From JALWSI01 sp964569095 [NCBI: uncultured Aquificales bacterium] (GTDB taxonomy: Bacteria > Thermosulfidibacterota > Thermosulfidibacteria > Thermosulfidibacterales), in assembly GCA_964569095.1 (NCBI GenBank), contig CAZMTB010000135.1, forward strand, positions 1 to 40,374: a DNA stretch of 40,374 bases, in the 5' to 3' direction. The position numbers and the translations under genes were made by a program. The notes under the pieces were generated by a model. The model was not told the origin of the DNA. It worked only from the letters and a program-made list of their open reading frames with translations, and did no database searches. Each line of letters opens with the position of its first letter. Position 1 is the first letter of the stretch. Shown here piece by piece: positions 7,324 through 14,978 of this stretch.

Positions 7324-8634
7324 TCAGGCGTTCTTCTTTGCCAGCTCCTCCAGCATGTCGGTGGTGATGGACTTGGGACGCTCGATGGGCTGACCCACTG
7401 CGCGGTCCCAGATGATGTTGGCGGTGATTCCAAGGGCACGACCCACGCCAAACATAACGGTGTAGAAGTCGTACTCGGTAACGCCGTAGTAGTACTGGAG
7501 CACGCCGGAGTGAGCGTCCACGTTGGGCCAGGGGTTCTTGGCCTTGCCGTGGGCCTCCAGAACCTTGGGCACCACCTCGTAAACCACGCTCACCACCTTG
7601 AAGAGGTCGTAGTCTGGGAGGTGCTTCAAGGCGAACTCGCGCTGAGCGGTGTACCTTGGGTCGGTCTTTCTGAGCACGGCGTGGCCGTAGCCGGGTATGA
7701 CCTGACCGCTGTTGAGGGTGTCCCATGCGAACTTCTCGATCTCCTCCTTGGTGGGAACCCTGTTACCAAAGCCCTTGTAGAGGTTGATGATCCAGTCGAG
7801 GCACTCCTGATTTGCCAGACCGTGGAGAGGACCTGCCAGTCCGCAGAGGCCTGCGCACCAGGCGTAGTAGGCATCGGAGAGTGCGGATGCCACCAGGTGT
7901 GCGGTATGGGCGCTCACGTTGCCACTCTCGTGGTCGCTGTGGAGTATGAAGTAGAGCTTAGAGAGCTCCTTGTAGTCGGGATCTTCCACGCCCATCATGT
8001 GGGCAAAGTTGGAACCCCAGTCCAGCTCGGGATCGGGGGCGATGGGGGTGTCCCCTTTGTACTTCATTCTGTAGATGTAGGCTGCAATGGTGGGCAGCTT
8101 GGCCAGCATGTTCATGCAGTCTTCGTACATTGCATCCCAGTAATCGTCCTTGGTCATGCTCTTCTCGGCGTACCTCTTGGCAAACACCGACTCCCTCTGC
8201 ATGGCCAGAACCGCCTGGGAGAAGAGGGTCATGGGATGGGTGTCACGGGGCTGGGAACGGATAACCTCGTACACGTACTCGGGAACCTGACCTCTCTCTT
8301 TCCACTCGGCCTCAACTTCCTCTGCCTCTTCCAGAGTGGGAATGTCGCCGGTGAGCAAAAGGTAGTAGAAACCGCCTACGAGGGGAACCTCTGCCCCATC
8401 CCTCTTGGGCAGCTTCTCAAGGGTCTCGGGGATGGTGTAGCCACGGAACCTGATGCCCTCCATGGGATCGAGATAGGAGATGTCCGTCAGAAGGGACTTG
8501 ATTCCCCTCATTCCACCTGCCACCTGGCCCACGGTAACCTGATCGATCACTACCGAGCCGTACTCTTTGCGGATCTTGTTGTACCGCTCCTTTGCTGCGG
8601 GTATCTTTGCAGCAAGCTTCTCCTTTAGACTCAT
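7324..8634 (-). CDS. gltA: Citrate synthase, mitochondrial-type
   Basis: It condenses oxaloacetate and acetyl-CoA to citrate and is 436 residues long. The ATG at 8634 follows GAGGAGGTGCGGT. The sequence belongs to the eukaryote-like group: LHSDHESGNVSAHT (231-244), GLAGPLHGLANQE (265-277), PGYGHAVLRKTDPRYT (314-329) and NVDAHSG (371-377). The catalytic set is intact: His271, His318 and Asp373 stand where pig His274, His320 and Asp375 are, and His235 where pig His238 is. Bacterial relatives of this type are known from Geobacter-like Desulfobacterota. The gene has its own promoter and terminator, with no TCA-cycle neighbours. In some anaerobic thermophiles citrate synthase runs backwards to cleave citrate; that cannot be judged from sequence. 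Confidence 0.95.
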   Translation of the reverse strand: MSLKEKLAAKIPAAKERYNKIRKEYGSVVIDQVTVGQVAGGMRGIKSLLTDISYLDPMEGIRFRGYTIPETLEKLPKRDGAEVPLVGGFYYLLLTGDIPTLEEAEEVEAEWKERGQVPEYVYEVIRSQPRDTHPMTLFSQAVLAMQRESVFAKRYAEKSMTKDDYWDAMYEDCMNMLAKLPTIAAYIYRMKYKGDTPIAPDPELDWGSNFAHMMGVEDPDYKELSKLYFILHSDHESGNVSAHTAHLVASALSDAYYAWCAGLCGLAGPLHGLANQECLDWIINLYKGFGNRVPTKEEIEKFAWDTLNSGQVIPGYGHAVLRKTDPRYTAQREFALKHLPDYDLFKVVSVVYEVVPKVLEAHGKAKNPWPNVDAHSGVLQYYYGVTEYDFYTVMFGVGRALGITANIIWDRAVGQPIERPKSITTDMLEELAKKNA

Positions 8635-8735
8635 ACCGCACCTCCTCAGTGGGTTTCTCGCCCGTTTCAACCTCTGGAATCGCTACTGGAGAGGAGCCCT
8701 GCCTCCGCTCTTCCCCCTTCTCTCCTTCGGAGATT

Positions 8736-8764
8736 GAGATAGTGCACACAAATGCAATTGTCAA
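8736..8764 (-). promoter_or_regulatory. Sigma-70-type promoter of citrate synthase
   Basis: On the minus strand TTGACA (8764-8759) and TATCTC (8741-8736) are separated by exactly 17 bases. The -35 is a perfect match. The distance to the start codon leaves a leader of roughly 95 bases. Confidence 0.75.
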
Positions 8765-8942
8765 CACTGCTCGCAAGAAAAAATTTGGCGGTTAACGGCG
8801 TTTGATTGGGGGAGGTTCCCTTGGTGCCCGGCATAAATCGTGGTGGGCCATTTCCCTTCTGCGAGGGAATGTGCTCCTCTTTCCCTATATTTTGAGACGG
8901 TGTTATCTGGGTTGGGGTGTGCATGCTCCGCTTGCCTCACAC

Positions 8943-8970
8943 TTGACAGCTTGACCCTTAGGGGTATCAT
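8943..8970 (+). promoter_or_regulatory. Sigma-70-type promoter of the thioredoxin-ruvX-coaX unit
   Basis: TTGACA (8943-8948) and TATCAT (8965-8970) are separated by 16 bases, about 60 bases before the thioredoxin ATG. Confidence 0.75.
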
Positions 8971-9033
8971 CTTCACCCAGAATGAGAATCCCTTGATGAC
9001 CAAGGGTTCTACCTTGATATCCAGGAGGATAGT

Positions 9034-9369
9034 ATGGCGTCAGAAGATGTGATCACCCTCAACGAGGGTAACTTTGAGGAAGAGGTGATTAAATCGTCGG
9101 TACCGGTGCTGGTGGACTTCTGGGCCGTGTGGTGTGGTCCGTGCTCCATGATCGCCCCGGTGGTGGAGGAGATTGCCAAGGATATGAAGGGTAAGGTTAA
9201 GGTTGGCAAGGTTAACGTTGACGAGAGCCCTGGCCTTGCAGGGAGGTTTGGGATCAGGGCCATACCCACTCTGCTCATCTTCAAGAACGGGGAGCTGGTT
9301 GACCAGATAATAGGCGTGCAGCCCAAGGCAGCCATAGTGGCAGCCCTTAACAAGGCGGCGGCCAAGTAG
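9034..9369 (+). CDS. trxA: Thioredoxin
   Basis: This 111-residue protein is a standard single-domain thioredoxin that reduces disulfides in cytoplasmic proteins. The active site W-C-G-P-C is at 33-37 (Cys34 and Cys37), and the cis-proline loop RAIPT has Pro78. The ATG at 9034 follows CCAGGAGGATAGT. It is the first gene behind the promoter at 8943 and probably shares a transcript with the small zinc-ribbon gene, ruvX and coaX. No thioredoxin reductase gene is nearby. Confidence 0.97.
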   Translation: MASEDVITLNEGNFEEEVIKSSVPVLVDFWAVWCGPCSMIAPVVEEIAKDMKGKVKVGKVNVDESPGLAGRFGIRAIPTLLIFKNGELVDQIIGVQPKAAIVAALNKAAAK

Positions 9370-9399
9370 ATCCTCGTGGTCAGGGAGGTGGTTTAACCC

Positions 9400-9594
9400 A
9401 TGCCCATCTACGAGTTTCTCTGCAAAAGCTGTAGGGAGAGATTCACAAAGCTGGTCCTTCCCGGGAAGGAGGAGGAAGAGGAGATCGCTTGTCCCAAGTG
9501 CGGGGGCAAGGATACCCAGTTGATTCCCTCTGCCTTCTCCAGCTCCACCTCTTCTCTGTCGGTTGGTGCCTCTTCCAGTTGTTCTTCGGGGTGA
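9400..9594 (+). CDS. FmdB/CxxC zinc-ribbon small protein (first of two)
   Basis: This 64-residue protein opens with MPIYEFLC, the typical start of FmdB-family zinc ribbons. Two Cys pairs (Cys8/Cys11 and Cys31/Cys34) would bind one zinc. A Ser-rich tail of about 20 residues with one Cys follows. The family is widespread and its function is not settled; some members were named regulators of formamidase or amidase genes. It lies 30 bases after thioredoxin. A second, longer member is at 11178-11489. Confidence 0.85.
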   Translation: MPIYEFLCKSCRERFTKLVLPGKEEEEEIACPKCGGKDTQLIPSAFSSSTSSLSVGASSSCSSG

Positions 9595-9630
9595 GCCATT
9601 GGATAGAGTCGGACAGGTTGTCCGGCAGTA

Positions 9631-10032
9631 ATGCGCATTCTGGCCATAGACTACGGGAGAGTGAGGGTGGGGTTGGCGGTATGCCACGCCAGGGGTGGCC
9701 TTCCCCGCCCGCTACCGATACTCCACCTGGACGCCTCTTTCTGGGATAGGTTGCGGGGTGTGGTGCAAGAGTGGGAGGTTGAGCGGATAGTGGTGGGGTT
9801 TCCCCTCTTGGAGAACGGCGAAGAGGGGGAGATGGCTGTGGAGGTGAGGGAATTTGCCCGCAGGGTGGAGGAGGAGACGGGACTTAGGGTTGAGCTGTGG
9901 GACGAGGGGCTAACCACTTGGGAGGCAAAGGGGTTCTTGAGGGAGAGGGGGGTTTCTGAGAGGAGGCAGAAGGGAAAGAGGGACAGCGTTGCGGCTGCCT
10001 TGCTTCTTGAGAGATACCTGAAGGGAGATTAG
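9631..10032 (+). CDS. ruvX: Putative pre-16S rRNA nuclease RuvX/YqgF
   Basis: This 133-residue protein has the RNase H-like fold of YqgF, implicated in maturing the 5' end of 16S rRNA. Expected acidic residues are present: Asp7 in AIDYG, Glu92 in W-D-E-G-L-T-T, and Asp118 in KRDSVAAALLLERYL. The family's usual DERLT loop has Gly93 where Arg is common, a mild departure. The ATG at 9631 has only a weak ribosome site; a small hairpin (CGGAC/GTCCG, about 9610-9624) sits just before it. The gene ends 7 bases before coaX. Confidence 0.88.
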   Translation: MRILAIDYGRVRVGLAVCHARGGLPRPLPILHLDASFWDRLRGVVQEWEVERIVVGFPLLENGEEGEMAVEVREFARRVEEETGLRVELWDEGLTTWEAKGFLRERGVSERRQKGKRDSVAAALLLERYLKGD

Positions 10033-10039
10033 GGGATAG

Positions 10040-10813
10040 ATGTCTCTTCTTTTGGTGATAGACGTTGGAAACACCAACATAGTGTTCGGGGTCTACAAGG
10101 GGGATACGCTTTTGCACTCCTTCAGGATCTCCACCCGAAAGAAGAACACCTCCAGCGAGTACCTAGTTGTTGTGCATCAGCTCTTTCAGCTCTTTGGCAT
10201 TCCCACCAGAGAGATCTCCGGGACGGTGATATCCAGCGTGGTGCCTCCCCTTACGGAGGTTTTGAGGGACACCTTGAGGGAACTCACCTCTACCGAGCCT
10301 CTGGTGGTGGGTCCTGGGATAAGGACGGGTGTTCCCATAGCGGTGGACAATCCCCGGGAGGTGGGTACCGACAGAATAGTGAACACCGTGGCCACCTACA
10401 CCAAGTACGGTGGTCCGGCAATCGTGGTTGACCTTGGTACGGCTACCACCTTCGACGTGATCTCTGGAACGGGAGAGTACCTTGGGGGAGCCATATCACC
10501 TGGAATAGGCATATCCATGAACGCCCTCTTCAACGAGACGGCGCAGCTTCCCAGGGTGGAGATAAGGGAGCCTTCAAGGGTGATAGGCAAGAACACCATT
10601 GAGAGCATGCAATCTGGTATCTTCTACGGATACGTCTCCCTGATAGACGGGATGATAACCAGGTTGAAGGGGGAGTTGGGTGAAGATGCGATCACGGTGG
10701 CCACGGGAGGGTTGGCTCCCTTGCTGGCCACCGCCTCTCAGTGCATAGACAAGGTGGACACGGATCTCACTCTTGAGGGGCTACGGATCCTCTACGCAAA
10801 GAATCGACAATGA
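10040..10813 (+). CDS. coaX: Type III pantothenate kinase
   Basis: CoaX phosphorylates pantothenate, the first step of CoA synthesis. Its 257 residues show the ASKHA-fold signatures of the family: DVGNTN (8-13), NPREVGTDR (104-112) and DLGTATT (131-137), then LGGAISPGI. CoaX enzymes typically need a monovalent cation and resist feedback by CoA. It is last in the thioredoxin unit, and its final 47 bases overlap the end of a convergent gene (10767-11153). Confidence 0.95.
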   Translation: MSLLLVIDVGNTNIVFGVYKGDTLLHSFRISTRKKNTSSEYLVVVHQLFQLFGIPTREISGTVISSVVPPLTEVLRDTLRELTSTEPLVVGPGIRTGVPIAVDNPREVGTDRIVNTVATYTKYGGPAIVVDLGTATTFDVISGTGEYLGGAISPGIGISMNALFNETAQLPRVEIREPSRVIGKNTIESMQSGIFYGYVSLIDGMITRLKGELGEDAITVATGGLAPLLATASQCIDKVDTDLTLEGLRILYAKNRQ

Positions 10814-11153
10814 AGTCCACCGAGGTCTCCTTGCCCTCCTGAAGCAGCTCTTCCAGCCCTTCTATGTCGCTGATGTCGTTTATGTCCATCTTCCTGCTCT
10901 TGCAGAGCACCCTTAGGGCGTTTATCCGTGAAGAGCATGCCTCTCTCAGCTTCTCCCTAAGCTGATCGGGATTAACGTCCAACACCTCGCAGCAGAGCTC
11001 AAACCTCAAAATGCTGCCGTTGTCCGGATTGAACACCCACTGGTAGGCGCTGGTCCAGTCGGCGGTCTTCTTGCGATTCTCGGCTATGGGCTTCAACAGG
11101 TCTATTATTGTCCTCTCAAGAACCGCTTCAGCCACCCTCTTGTATCTCTTCAA
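10767..11153 (-). CDS. Hypothetical protein, 128 residues
   Basis: I do not recognise a named family. The likely start is TTG at 11153, with AAGGAGG and GGAGGG close upstream. The protein is mostly helical and charged. A central stretch (W-V-F-N-P-D-N-G-S, then [21 protein letters not shown]) resembles, from memory, a segment of small uncharacterised proteins in Desulfobacterota with an ICEVLG-x-D-P-x-x-L-R core, possibly a helix-turn-helix-like unit. It is the last gene of the cupin-ilvE-fmdB group, 24 bases after the fmdB stop. Its last 47 bases lie opposite the end of coaX. Confidence 0.65.
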   Translation of the reverse strand: MKRYKRVAEAVLERTIIDLLKPIAENRKKTADWTSAYQWVFNPDNGSILRFELCCEVLDVNPDQLREKLREACSSRINALRVLCKSRKMDINDISDIEGLEELLQEGKETSVDFIVDSLRRGSVAPQE

Positions 11154-11177
11154 CTCCCTCCACCTCCTTAAGGTTGA

Positions 11178-11489
11178 TCACTTGCTTGAACACCCTCCGC
11201 AGCTGCTGCATCCCATGGGCGAGCAGCTTGAGGACCCTTTTGACTCTGAGCCGCCGGAGTGGCTATCTCCACCTCCAGAGGAAGTGGTGTGAGAGCTGCC
11301 TCCACCGTTCTTGGAGGCGTAGTCGGTGGCGTACCATCCGCTTCCCTTGAGAATAAAGGAGTTACGCGAGATGAGTCTCTTCACCTCTCCTCCGCACTTG
11401 GGACAGGTGACAGGAGACGTGTCGCTGAACGACCTGAGTAGCTCAAACCTGGTGTCGCATACCCTGCACCGGTACTCGTAGATTGGCAT
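11178..11489 (-). CDS. FmdB-family zinc-ribbon protein (second of two)
   Basis: This 103-residue protein begins MPIYEYRC, with zinc-ribbon pairs Cys8/Cys11 and Cys29/Cys32, followed by the typical GSGWYATDY segment. Its tail is a flexible Gly/Ser/His stretch ending in a Cys cluster ([12 protein letters not shown]), a common ending of this family. AAGGAGGTG precedes the ATG at 11489. It sits 12 bases after ilvE. Function is unassigned in the family; metal binding is a fair inference from the tail. Confidence 0.88.
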   Translation of the reverse strand: MPIYEYRCRVCDTRFELLRSFSDTSPVTCPKCGGEVKRLISRNSFILKGSGWYATDYASKNGGGSSHTTSSGGGDSHSGGSESKGSSSCSPMGCSSCGGCSSK

Positions 11490-11501
11490 GGCAGCACCTC
11501 C

Positions 11502-12416
11502 TTACTCCACGAAGTCTAACCACTGGCTGTGGCTCTCGTCTTCTCCCTTCACCACCTTGAAGAACCTGCTCTGTATCTCTTGGGTCACTGGACCTGGCTT
11601 GCCTTCACCAATGGTCCTGTGGTCCACCTCCCTGACGGGGGTTATCTCTGCTGCGGTACCGCAGAGGAAGACCTCGTCTGCTATGTAGAGCTCGTCTCTG
11701 GTTATCTTTGCCTCCACCGTTTCTATTCCCATCTCCGCCGCCAAGGTGATCACGCAGTCTCTCGTGATTCCCTCCAACACCCCCGAGAGGGGAGGGGTTT
11801 TCAATACGCCGTTTCTCACTATGAAGAGGTTCTCCCCCGTTCCTTCAGATACGGTACCATCCACGTCAAGCATCAATGCCTCGTCGTATCCGTTCTCGAT
11901 GGCCTCCATCTTTGCCAGCTGTGAGTTGACGTAGTTGCCACACACCTTGGCCTTGGTCATGGCGATATTCACATGGTGTCTAGTGAAAGACGAGGTGCAG
12001 CATCTTATTCCCTTCGCAAGCCCTTCCTCTCCCAGGTAGGCCCCCCAAGGCCAGCAGGCTATCACCGCCTCTATGGGGTTTCCTTTGGGATAGAGCCCCA
12101 TATTTCCGTAGCCATAGAATAGAATAGGCCGGATGTAGCATGATTTCAAGCTGTTGGCCTTGATGGTTTCAAAGAGGGCGGCTCTCAGCTCTTCTACGGT
12201 GTAGCTCACCTCCATGCGGGTGATGTGGGCGGAGTGTAGCAGTCTTCTCAGGTGCTCTCTGCACCTGAAGACCGCCGGACCCTTGGGGGTGTCGTAGCAC
12301 CGTATTCCCTCGAAGACCCCTAGCCCGTAGTGCAGGGCGTGGGTCAGCACGTGTACCTGTGCCTCTTCCCACTTCACCAACTTTCCGTTCATCCAGATGT
12401 ACTCAACTGTCTCCAT
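11502..12416 (-). CDS. ilvE: Branched-chain amino acid aminotransferase
   Basis: This fold-type IV PLP enzyme transfers amino groups between Leu/Ile/Val and 2-oxoglutarate. It is 304 residues long, the normal size. The PLP lysine is most likely Lys157, in A-K-V-C-G-N-Y, which aligns with the E. coli IlvE Lys159 motif. [16 protein letters not shown] (26-41), the GYDEALMLD block and the EGTGENLF glycine-rich loop also fit. GGGAGGAAGAG precedes the ATG at 12416. With the liv transporter in the same window it suggests active branched-chain amino acid metabolism, in either direction. It lies 35 bases after the cupin gene. Confidence 0.93.
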   Translation of the reverse strand: METVEYIWMNGKLVKWEEAQVHVLTHALHYGLGVFEGIRCYDTPKGPAVFRCREHLRRLLHSAHITRMEVSYTVEELRAALFETIKANSLKSCYIRPILFYGYGNMGLYPKGNPIEAVIACWPWGAYLGEEGLAKGIRCCTSSFTRHHVNIAMTKAKVCGNYVNSQLAKMEAIENGYDEALMLDVDGTVSEGTGENLFIVRNGVLKTPPLSGVLEGITRDCVITLAAEMGIETVEAKITRDELYIADEVFLCGTAAEITPVREVDHRTIGEGKPGPVTQEIQSRFFKVVKGEDESHSQWLDFVE

Positions 12417-12451
12417 CTCTTCCTCCCGAAGCCCTCGTAGACGAGGAGCCT

Positions 12452-12787
12452 TTAATCTTTGTACTCTTCCCGGGGCGGGGAGAAGATGTCCAGAACCACT
12501 GCTCCGTTCTCTCCGGCCCTTGCGCTGTGGGCAACCCCGCCGGGTATCACGTAGGTGGTTCCTTTGGTGAGCTCAACCTCTTCCCCGTTCACCACGAAGG
12601 TTATGCTTCCCTCCAACACCATTCCCAGCTGTTCGTGGGGATGGTGGTGCAGGGGCACCTCTGCCTCTGGATCGATGTTGAAGAGGGCCATCATGGCCTT
12701 CTCTCCCCAGACTGTTCTCATCGACACCCCTTCCAACGGGGTCTTCTCGGGAACCTGATTCCACGCCTTGAACTTGGGTATGGGCAT
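12452..12787 (-). CDS. Small cupin-domain protein
   Basis: This single cupin-2 barrel has 111 residues. The first metal motif is HHHPHEQ (47-53) with Glu59, and the second is around PGGVAHS with His87, so a full 3-His/1-Glu metal site is possible. Small cupins of this type include dioxygenases, isomerases and sensors, and the sequence does not say which. GGGGGAGGAAGG precedes the ATG at 12787. It heads the cupin-ilvE-fmdB group. The 97 bases between this start and the terminator at 12885 should hold the promoter, but no clear boxes were found. Confidence 0.82.
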   Translation of the reverse strand: MPIPKFKAWNQVPEKTPLEGVSMRTVWGEKAMMALFNIDPEAEVPLHHHPHEQLGMVLEGSITFVVNGEEVELTKGTTYVIPGGVAHSARAGENGAVVLDIFSPPREEYKD

Positions 12788-12884
12788 CCTTCCTCCCCCT
12801 TTTTTCTGTTACGAACGGCCCCTTACTAACCGAGAGTTAATTGAGATACAAGGGGATTTTCCTAAGGGCCGATCTTGAAAATTG

Positions 12885-12913
12885 AAAACCCCCGGGAAGA
12901 GCGCCCGGGGGTT
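12885..12913 (-). terminator. Intrinsic terminator of the long tRNA-surE-to-FBP operon
   Basis: CCCCCGGG (12889-12896) pairs with CCCGGGGG (12904-12911). On the minus strand the stem is followed by four T residues. It lies directly after the aldolase/phosphatase gene. Confidence 0.85.
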
Positions 12914-12930
12914 CTGGTAAGCCTTTCTAC

Positions 12931-14022
12931 CTACACCTTGGTGAACCTGTCCCTGAGTTTCTTCATCACCTCGGGCATGGTGGTGTACTCCATCTCCTCC
13001 AGGGGCAGCCTGTGGGGCTCGAAGGGACCGTGGCGTCTCATGTAGTCGGTGATCTCCCACGCCTTCTGACGGGTGTAGTCGTAGCTTGGATCGTCGAACA
13101 TGTCCACCGGTCCTACCAGTATCCCTTTGCAGAGCTGGTATCCTGCGCAGATCACCCGGGGGGGACCGTCGAATCTGGTGGGGTTTGCCTCTTTGAAGGA
13201 TACAGGGGTGAAGGGGCCGTTGTGGGATCCCCTCATCCATCCCTCCACCAGGTGAGGGAAGCTGAATGGCTCCAGGGCCTCTCCCACGGCAGGGAAGCCG
13301 CTCTGGGTTCTCACGATCAGGACGGGGTCGTCCTTACCCACGTACTTTCCGGCCATCATGTTGAGCCTCTGCACCGAGGCCTTGGCCGCCACCTTGCCTT
13401 CTTTGGAGTAGATCCCCTTGATCATGTACCTGTCTGGGGCTCCGATGAGTACCAGCAGGTCGTACATCTCTTCTGGGCAGCCCAGCTTGATGCTTAGCCC
13501 CTCCTTCACGTCCATAACCTCGAAGACGAAGCCGTCGTGCATCTTGGGGTCTATCACCAGACCAGGGGTGTTGAAGGGATCTGCGAACATCTTGAAAAGG
13601 GGAAGATTCCACGCCCCAGGGGAGGTCTTGTCTGCCATGAATATCAGGATGGGTTCGCTCTCCCTGTTGTCTATGTCCATCTCTGCAACGCCGGGTCCCA
13701 TCCCTTTCACATTGCCGCTGAAGGCGTCTGCCAGCATGTCCTGGCCTGCGCCGTAGAGCTTAAGATTCTGGGCTGCCTCGGTGCACCTCATGAAGGTGTC
13801 CCAGGCTAGGCGATGGATCTCCTGGTCTTCTTCCCCCTTGGTGTGGGTCATGATGAGCTCCAGGTCGTCACCGCAGTGGAGTACGCTGAAGTCCAGAATA
13901 AGCCTGTCTTCCTTTGCCCCTTCCAGGCACTCCCTTGCGACCTCCTCCAGTTTGGGGTGCATGTGGCTATGTCCAACGTATCCACCCACGTCTGCCTTGA
14001 TCACGCTTAGAGTGACCTTCAT
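12931..14022 (-). CDS. fbp: Fructose-1,6-bisphosphate aldolase/phosphatase (archaeal type, class V)
   Basis: This bifunctional enzyme joins triose phosphates to fructose-1,6-bisphosphate and then removes the C1 phosphate, which drives gluconeogenesis in one direction. It is known from Archaea and deep-branching, mostly thermophilic bacteria. The 363-residue length is typical. Residues matching the known active site are present: Asp11, His18, Asp52 and Asp53 for metal binding, Asp131/Lys132, Tyr227 and Lys230 (Schiff-base lysine, in G-K-Y-V-G-K) and Tyr346. GGGAGG precedes the ATG at 14022. It is the last gene before the operon terminator. A short inverted repeat, AAGTTA/TAACTT, lies in the 44-base gap after the ROK kinase gene. 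Confidence 0.95.
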   Translation of the reverse strand: MKVTLSVIKADVGGYVGHSHMHPKLEEVARECLEGAKEDRLILDFSVLHCGDDLELIMTHTKGEEDQEIHRLAWDTFMRCTEAAQNLKLYGAGQDMLADAFSGNVKGMGPGVAEMDIDNRESEPILIFMADKTSPGAWNLPLFKMFADPFNTPGLVIDPKMHDGFVFEVMDVKEGLSIKLGCPEEMYDLLVLIGAPDRYMIKGIYSKEGKVAAKASVQRLNMMAGKYVGKDDPVLIVRTQSGFPAVGEALEPFSFPHLVEGWMRGSHNGPFTPVSFKEANPTRFDGPPRVICAGYQLCKGILVGPVDMFDDPSYDYTRQKAWEITDYMRRHGPFEPHRLPLEEMEYTTMPEVMKKLRDRFTKV

Positions 14023-14066
14023 TGTGCTCCTCCCTTTCTCAACAAGTTAAAGTAACTTGGAAAATC

Positions 14067-14978
14067 TCAAGTCCTTGCAGCCAGGCACGCGGCGCCCATG
14101 GCTCCTCCCCAGGTGCCCAAACTGGCGGGTATAACCTCTACCCTCCGGTGTTTGGGGGCCAAGAGCCTCTTTTCCATTTCGCCCTTTGCGGAAGGCCATA
14201 GTATCTCCCAGGCGTTGGATAGTCCACCGCCCACCACGACCGTGTCGGGATCCAGGGCGTTTATCAGGGACGCGAGTCCCGTTCCCAGCGCCTCCCCCAC
14301 CATCTCAAGGGCCCTTTGTGCAAAGGGCTCTTCTTCTTTGGCCAGACGAAATATCTCCTTTGGATCTGTGGTTTCGGCTGTCTGGCCTCCACCTTCCCTC
14401 AGTTGTCCATAAATCCTCTTGAGGGCCGTGGCGGATGCCATGGCCTCGAGGCATCCCCTGTTGCCGCAGCCGCACAGGGGACCCGCCGGGTCTACCGTTA
14501 TGTGGCCAAATTCGGCGGCCAGTCCGTGGGCTCCCCTGAATAGCTCGCCTTCGATCACCATTCCTCCTCCCACCCCCGTTCCCAGTGTGAGACAGAGCAT
14601 CACCCTGCTCTTCCTTCCCGATCCCAAGGCCCACTCTCCAAAGGCAGCGGCATTGGCGTCGTTCTCCACCACCACAGGGCGTTCCAGAACCCCCTCCAGG
14701 GCCTTCTTGATGGGATAGCGGCCTTTGAGGGCGAGGTTGGGGGGATCCACCATCTCTCCCGTCTGGTGGAGGTAGGGAGAGGCTATTCCTACGCCCACGG
14801 GTAGCCTCCCCCGACCTTCCAGCTGGCTAACCAGATCGGTTACCGCCTCTACCAAGAGCTCGGCACTGCTTGCTGGCGATGGAATGCTCCTCTTTTGGGA
14901 TACTTTCCCGTCTTCCATTAGCACCCCTTTTATTGCGGTGCCTCCGATGTCTATTCCCACGGAGCGTCTTCCTCTCAC
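14067..14978 (-). CDS. ROK-family sugar kinase, probable glucokinase
   Basis: This 303-residue sugar kinase probably makes glucose-6-phosphate. The phosphate motif D-I-G-G-T is at 10-14, the catalytic base is Asp107 in V-E-N-D-A-N, and the ROK zinc site is His159 (E-F-G-H-I) with Cys169, Cys171 and Cys176. The chosen start is GTG at 14978, which overlaps the stop of the upstream gene as GTGA and follows GAGGAAGAGAG; the frame stays open to 15341 but that part is a shadow. Specificity within ROK (glucose, N-acetyl sugars, fructose) cannot be fixed from these motifs. It sits beside the gluconeogenic aldolase/phosphatase. Confidence 0.88.
   Translation of the reverse strand: MRGRRSVGIDIGGTAIKGVLMEDGKVSQKRSIPSPASSAELLVEAVTDLVSQLEGRGRLPVGVGIASPYLHQTGEMVDPPNLALKGRYPIKKALEGVLERPVVVENDANAAAFGEWALGSGRKSRVMLCLTLGTGVGGGMVIEGELFRGAHGLAAEFGHITVDPAGPLCGCGNRGCLEAMASATALKRIYGQLREGGGQTAETTDPKEIFRLAKEEEPFAQRALEMVGEALGTGLASLINALDPDTVVVGGGLSNAWEILWPSAKGEMEKRLLAPKHRRVEVIPASLGTWGGAMGAACLAART

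Larger units (their letters stand above)
8635..9033. other. Divergent intergenic region between citrate synthase and thioredoxin
   Basis: This 399-base gap contains no plausible gene. It carries one promoter for each direction, listed separately. Between them lies a 6-bp inverted repeat, TTCCCT (8852-8857) / AGGGAA (8864-8869), with a 6-base loop and no T-run. The A/T-rich run at about 8775-8783 sits just upstream of the citrate synthase -35 and could act as an UP-like element. I see nothing else in it. Confidence 0.6.

Noticed and set aside
9040-9687. Long minus-strand ORF opposite thioredoxin
   Set aside because: It is an antisense shadow of thioredoxin and its neighbours, with no ribosome site or recognisable domain.
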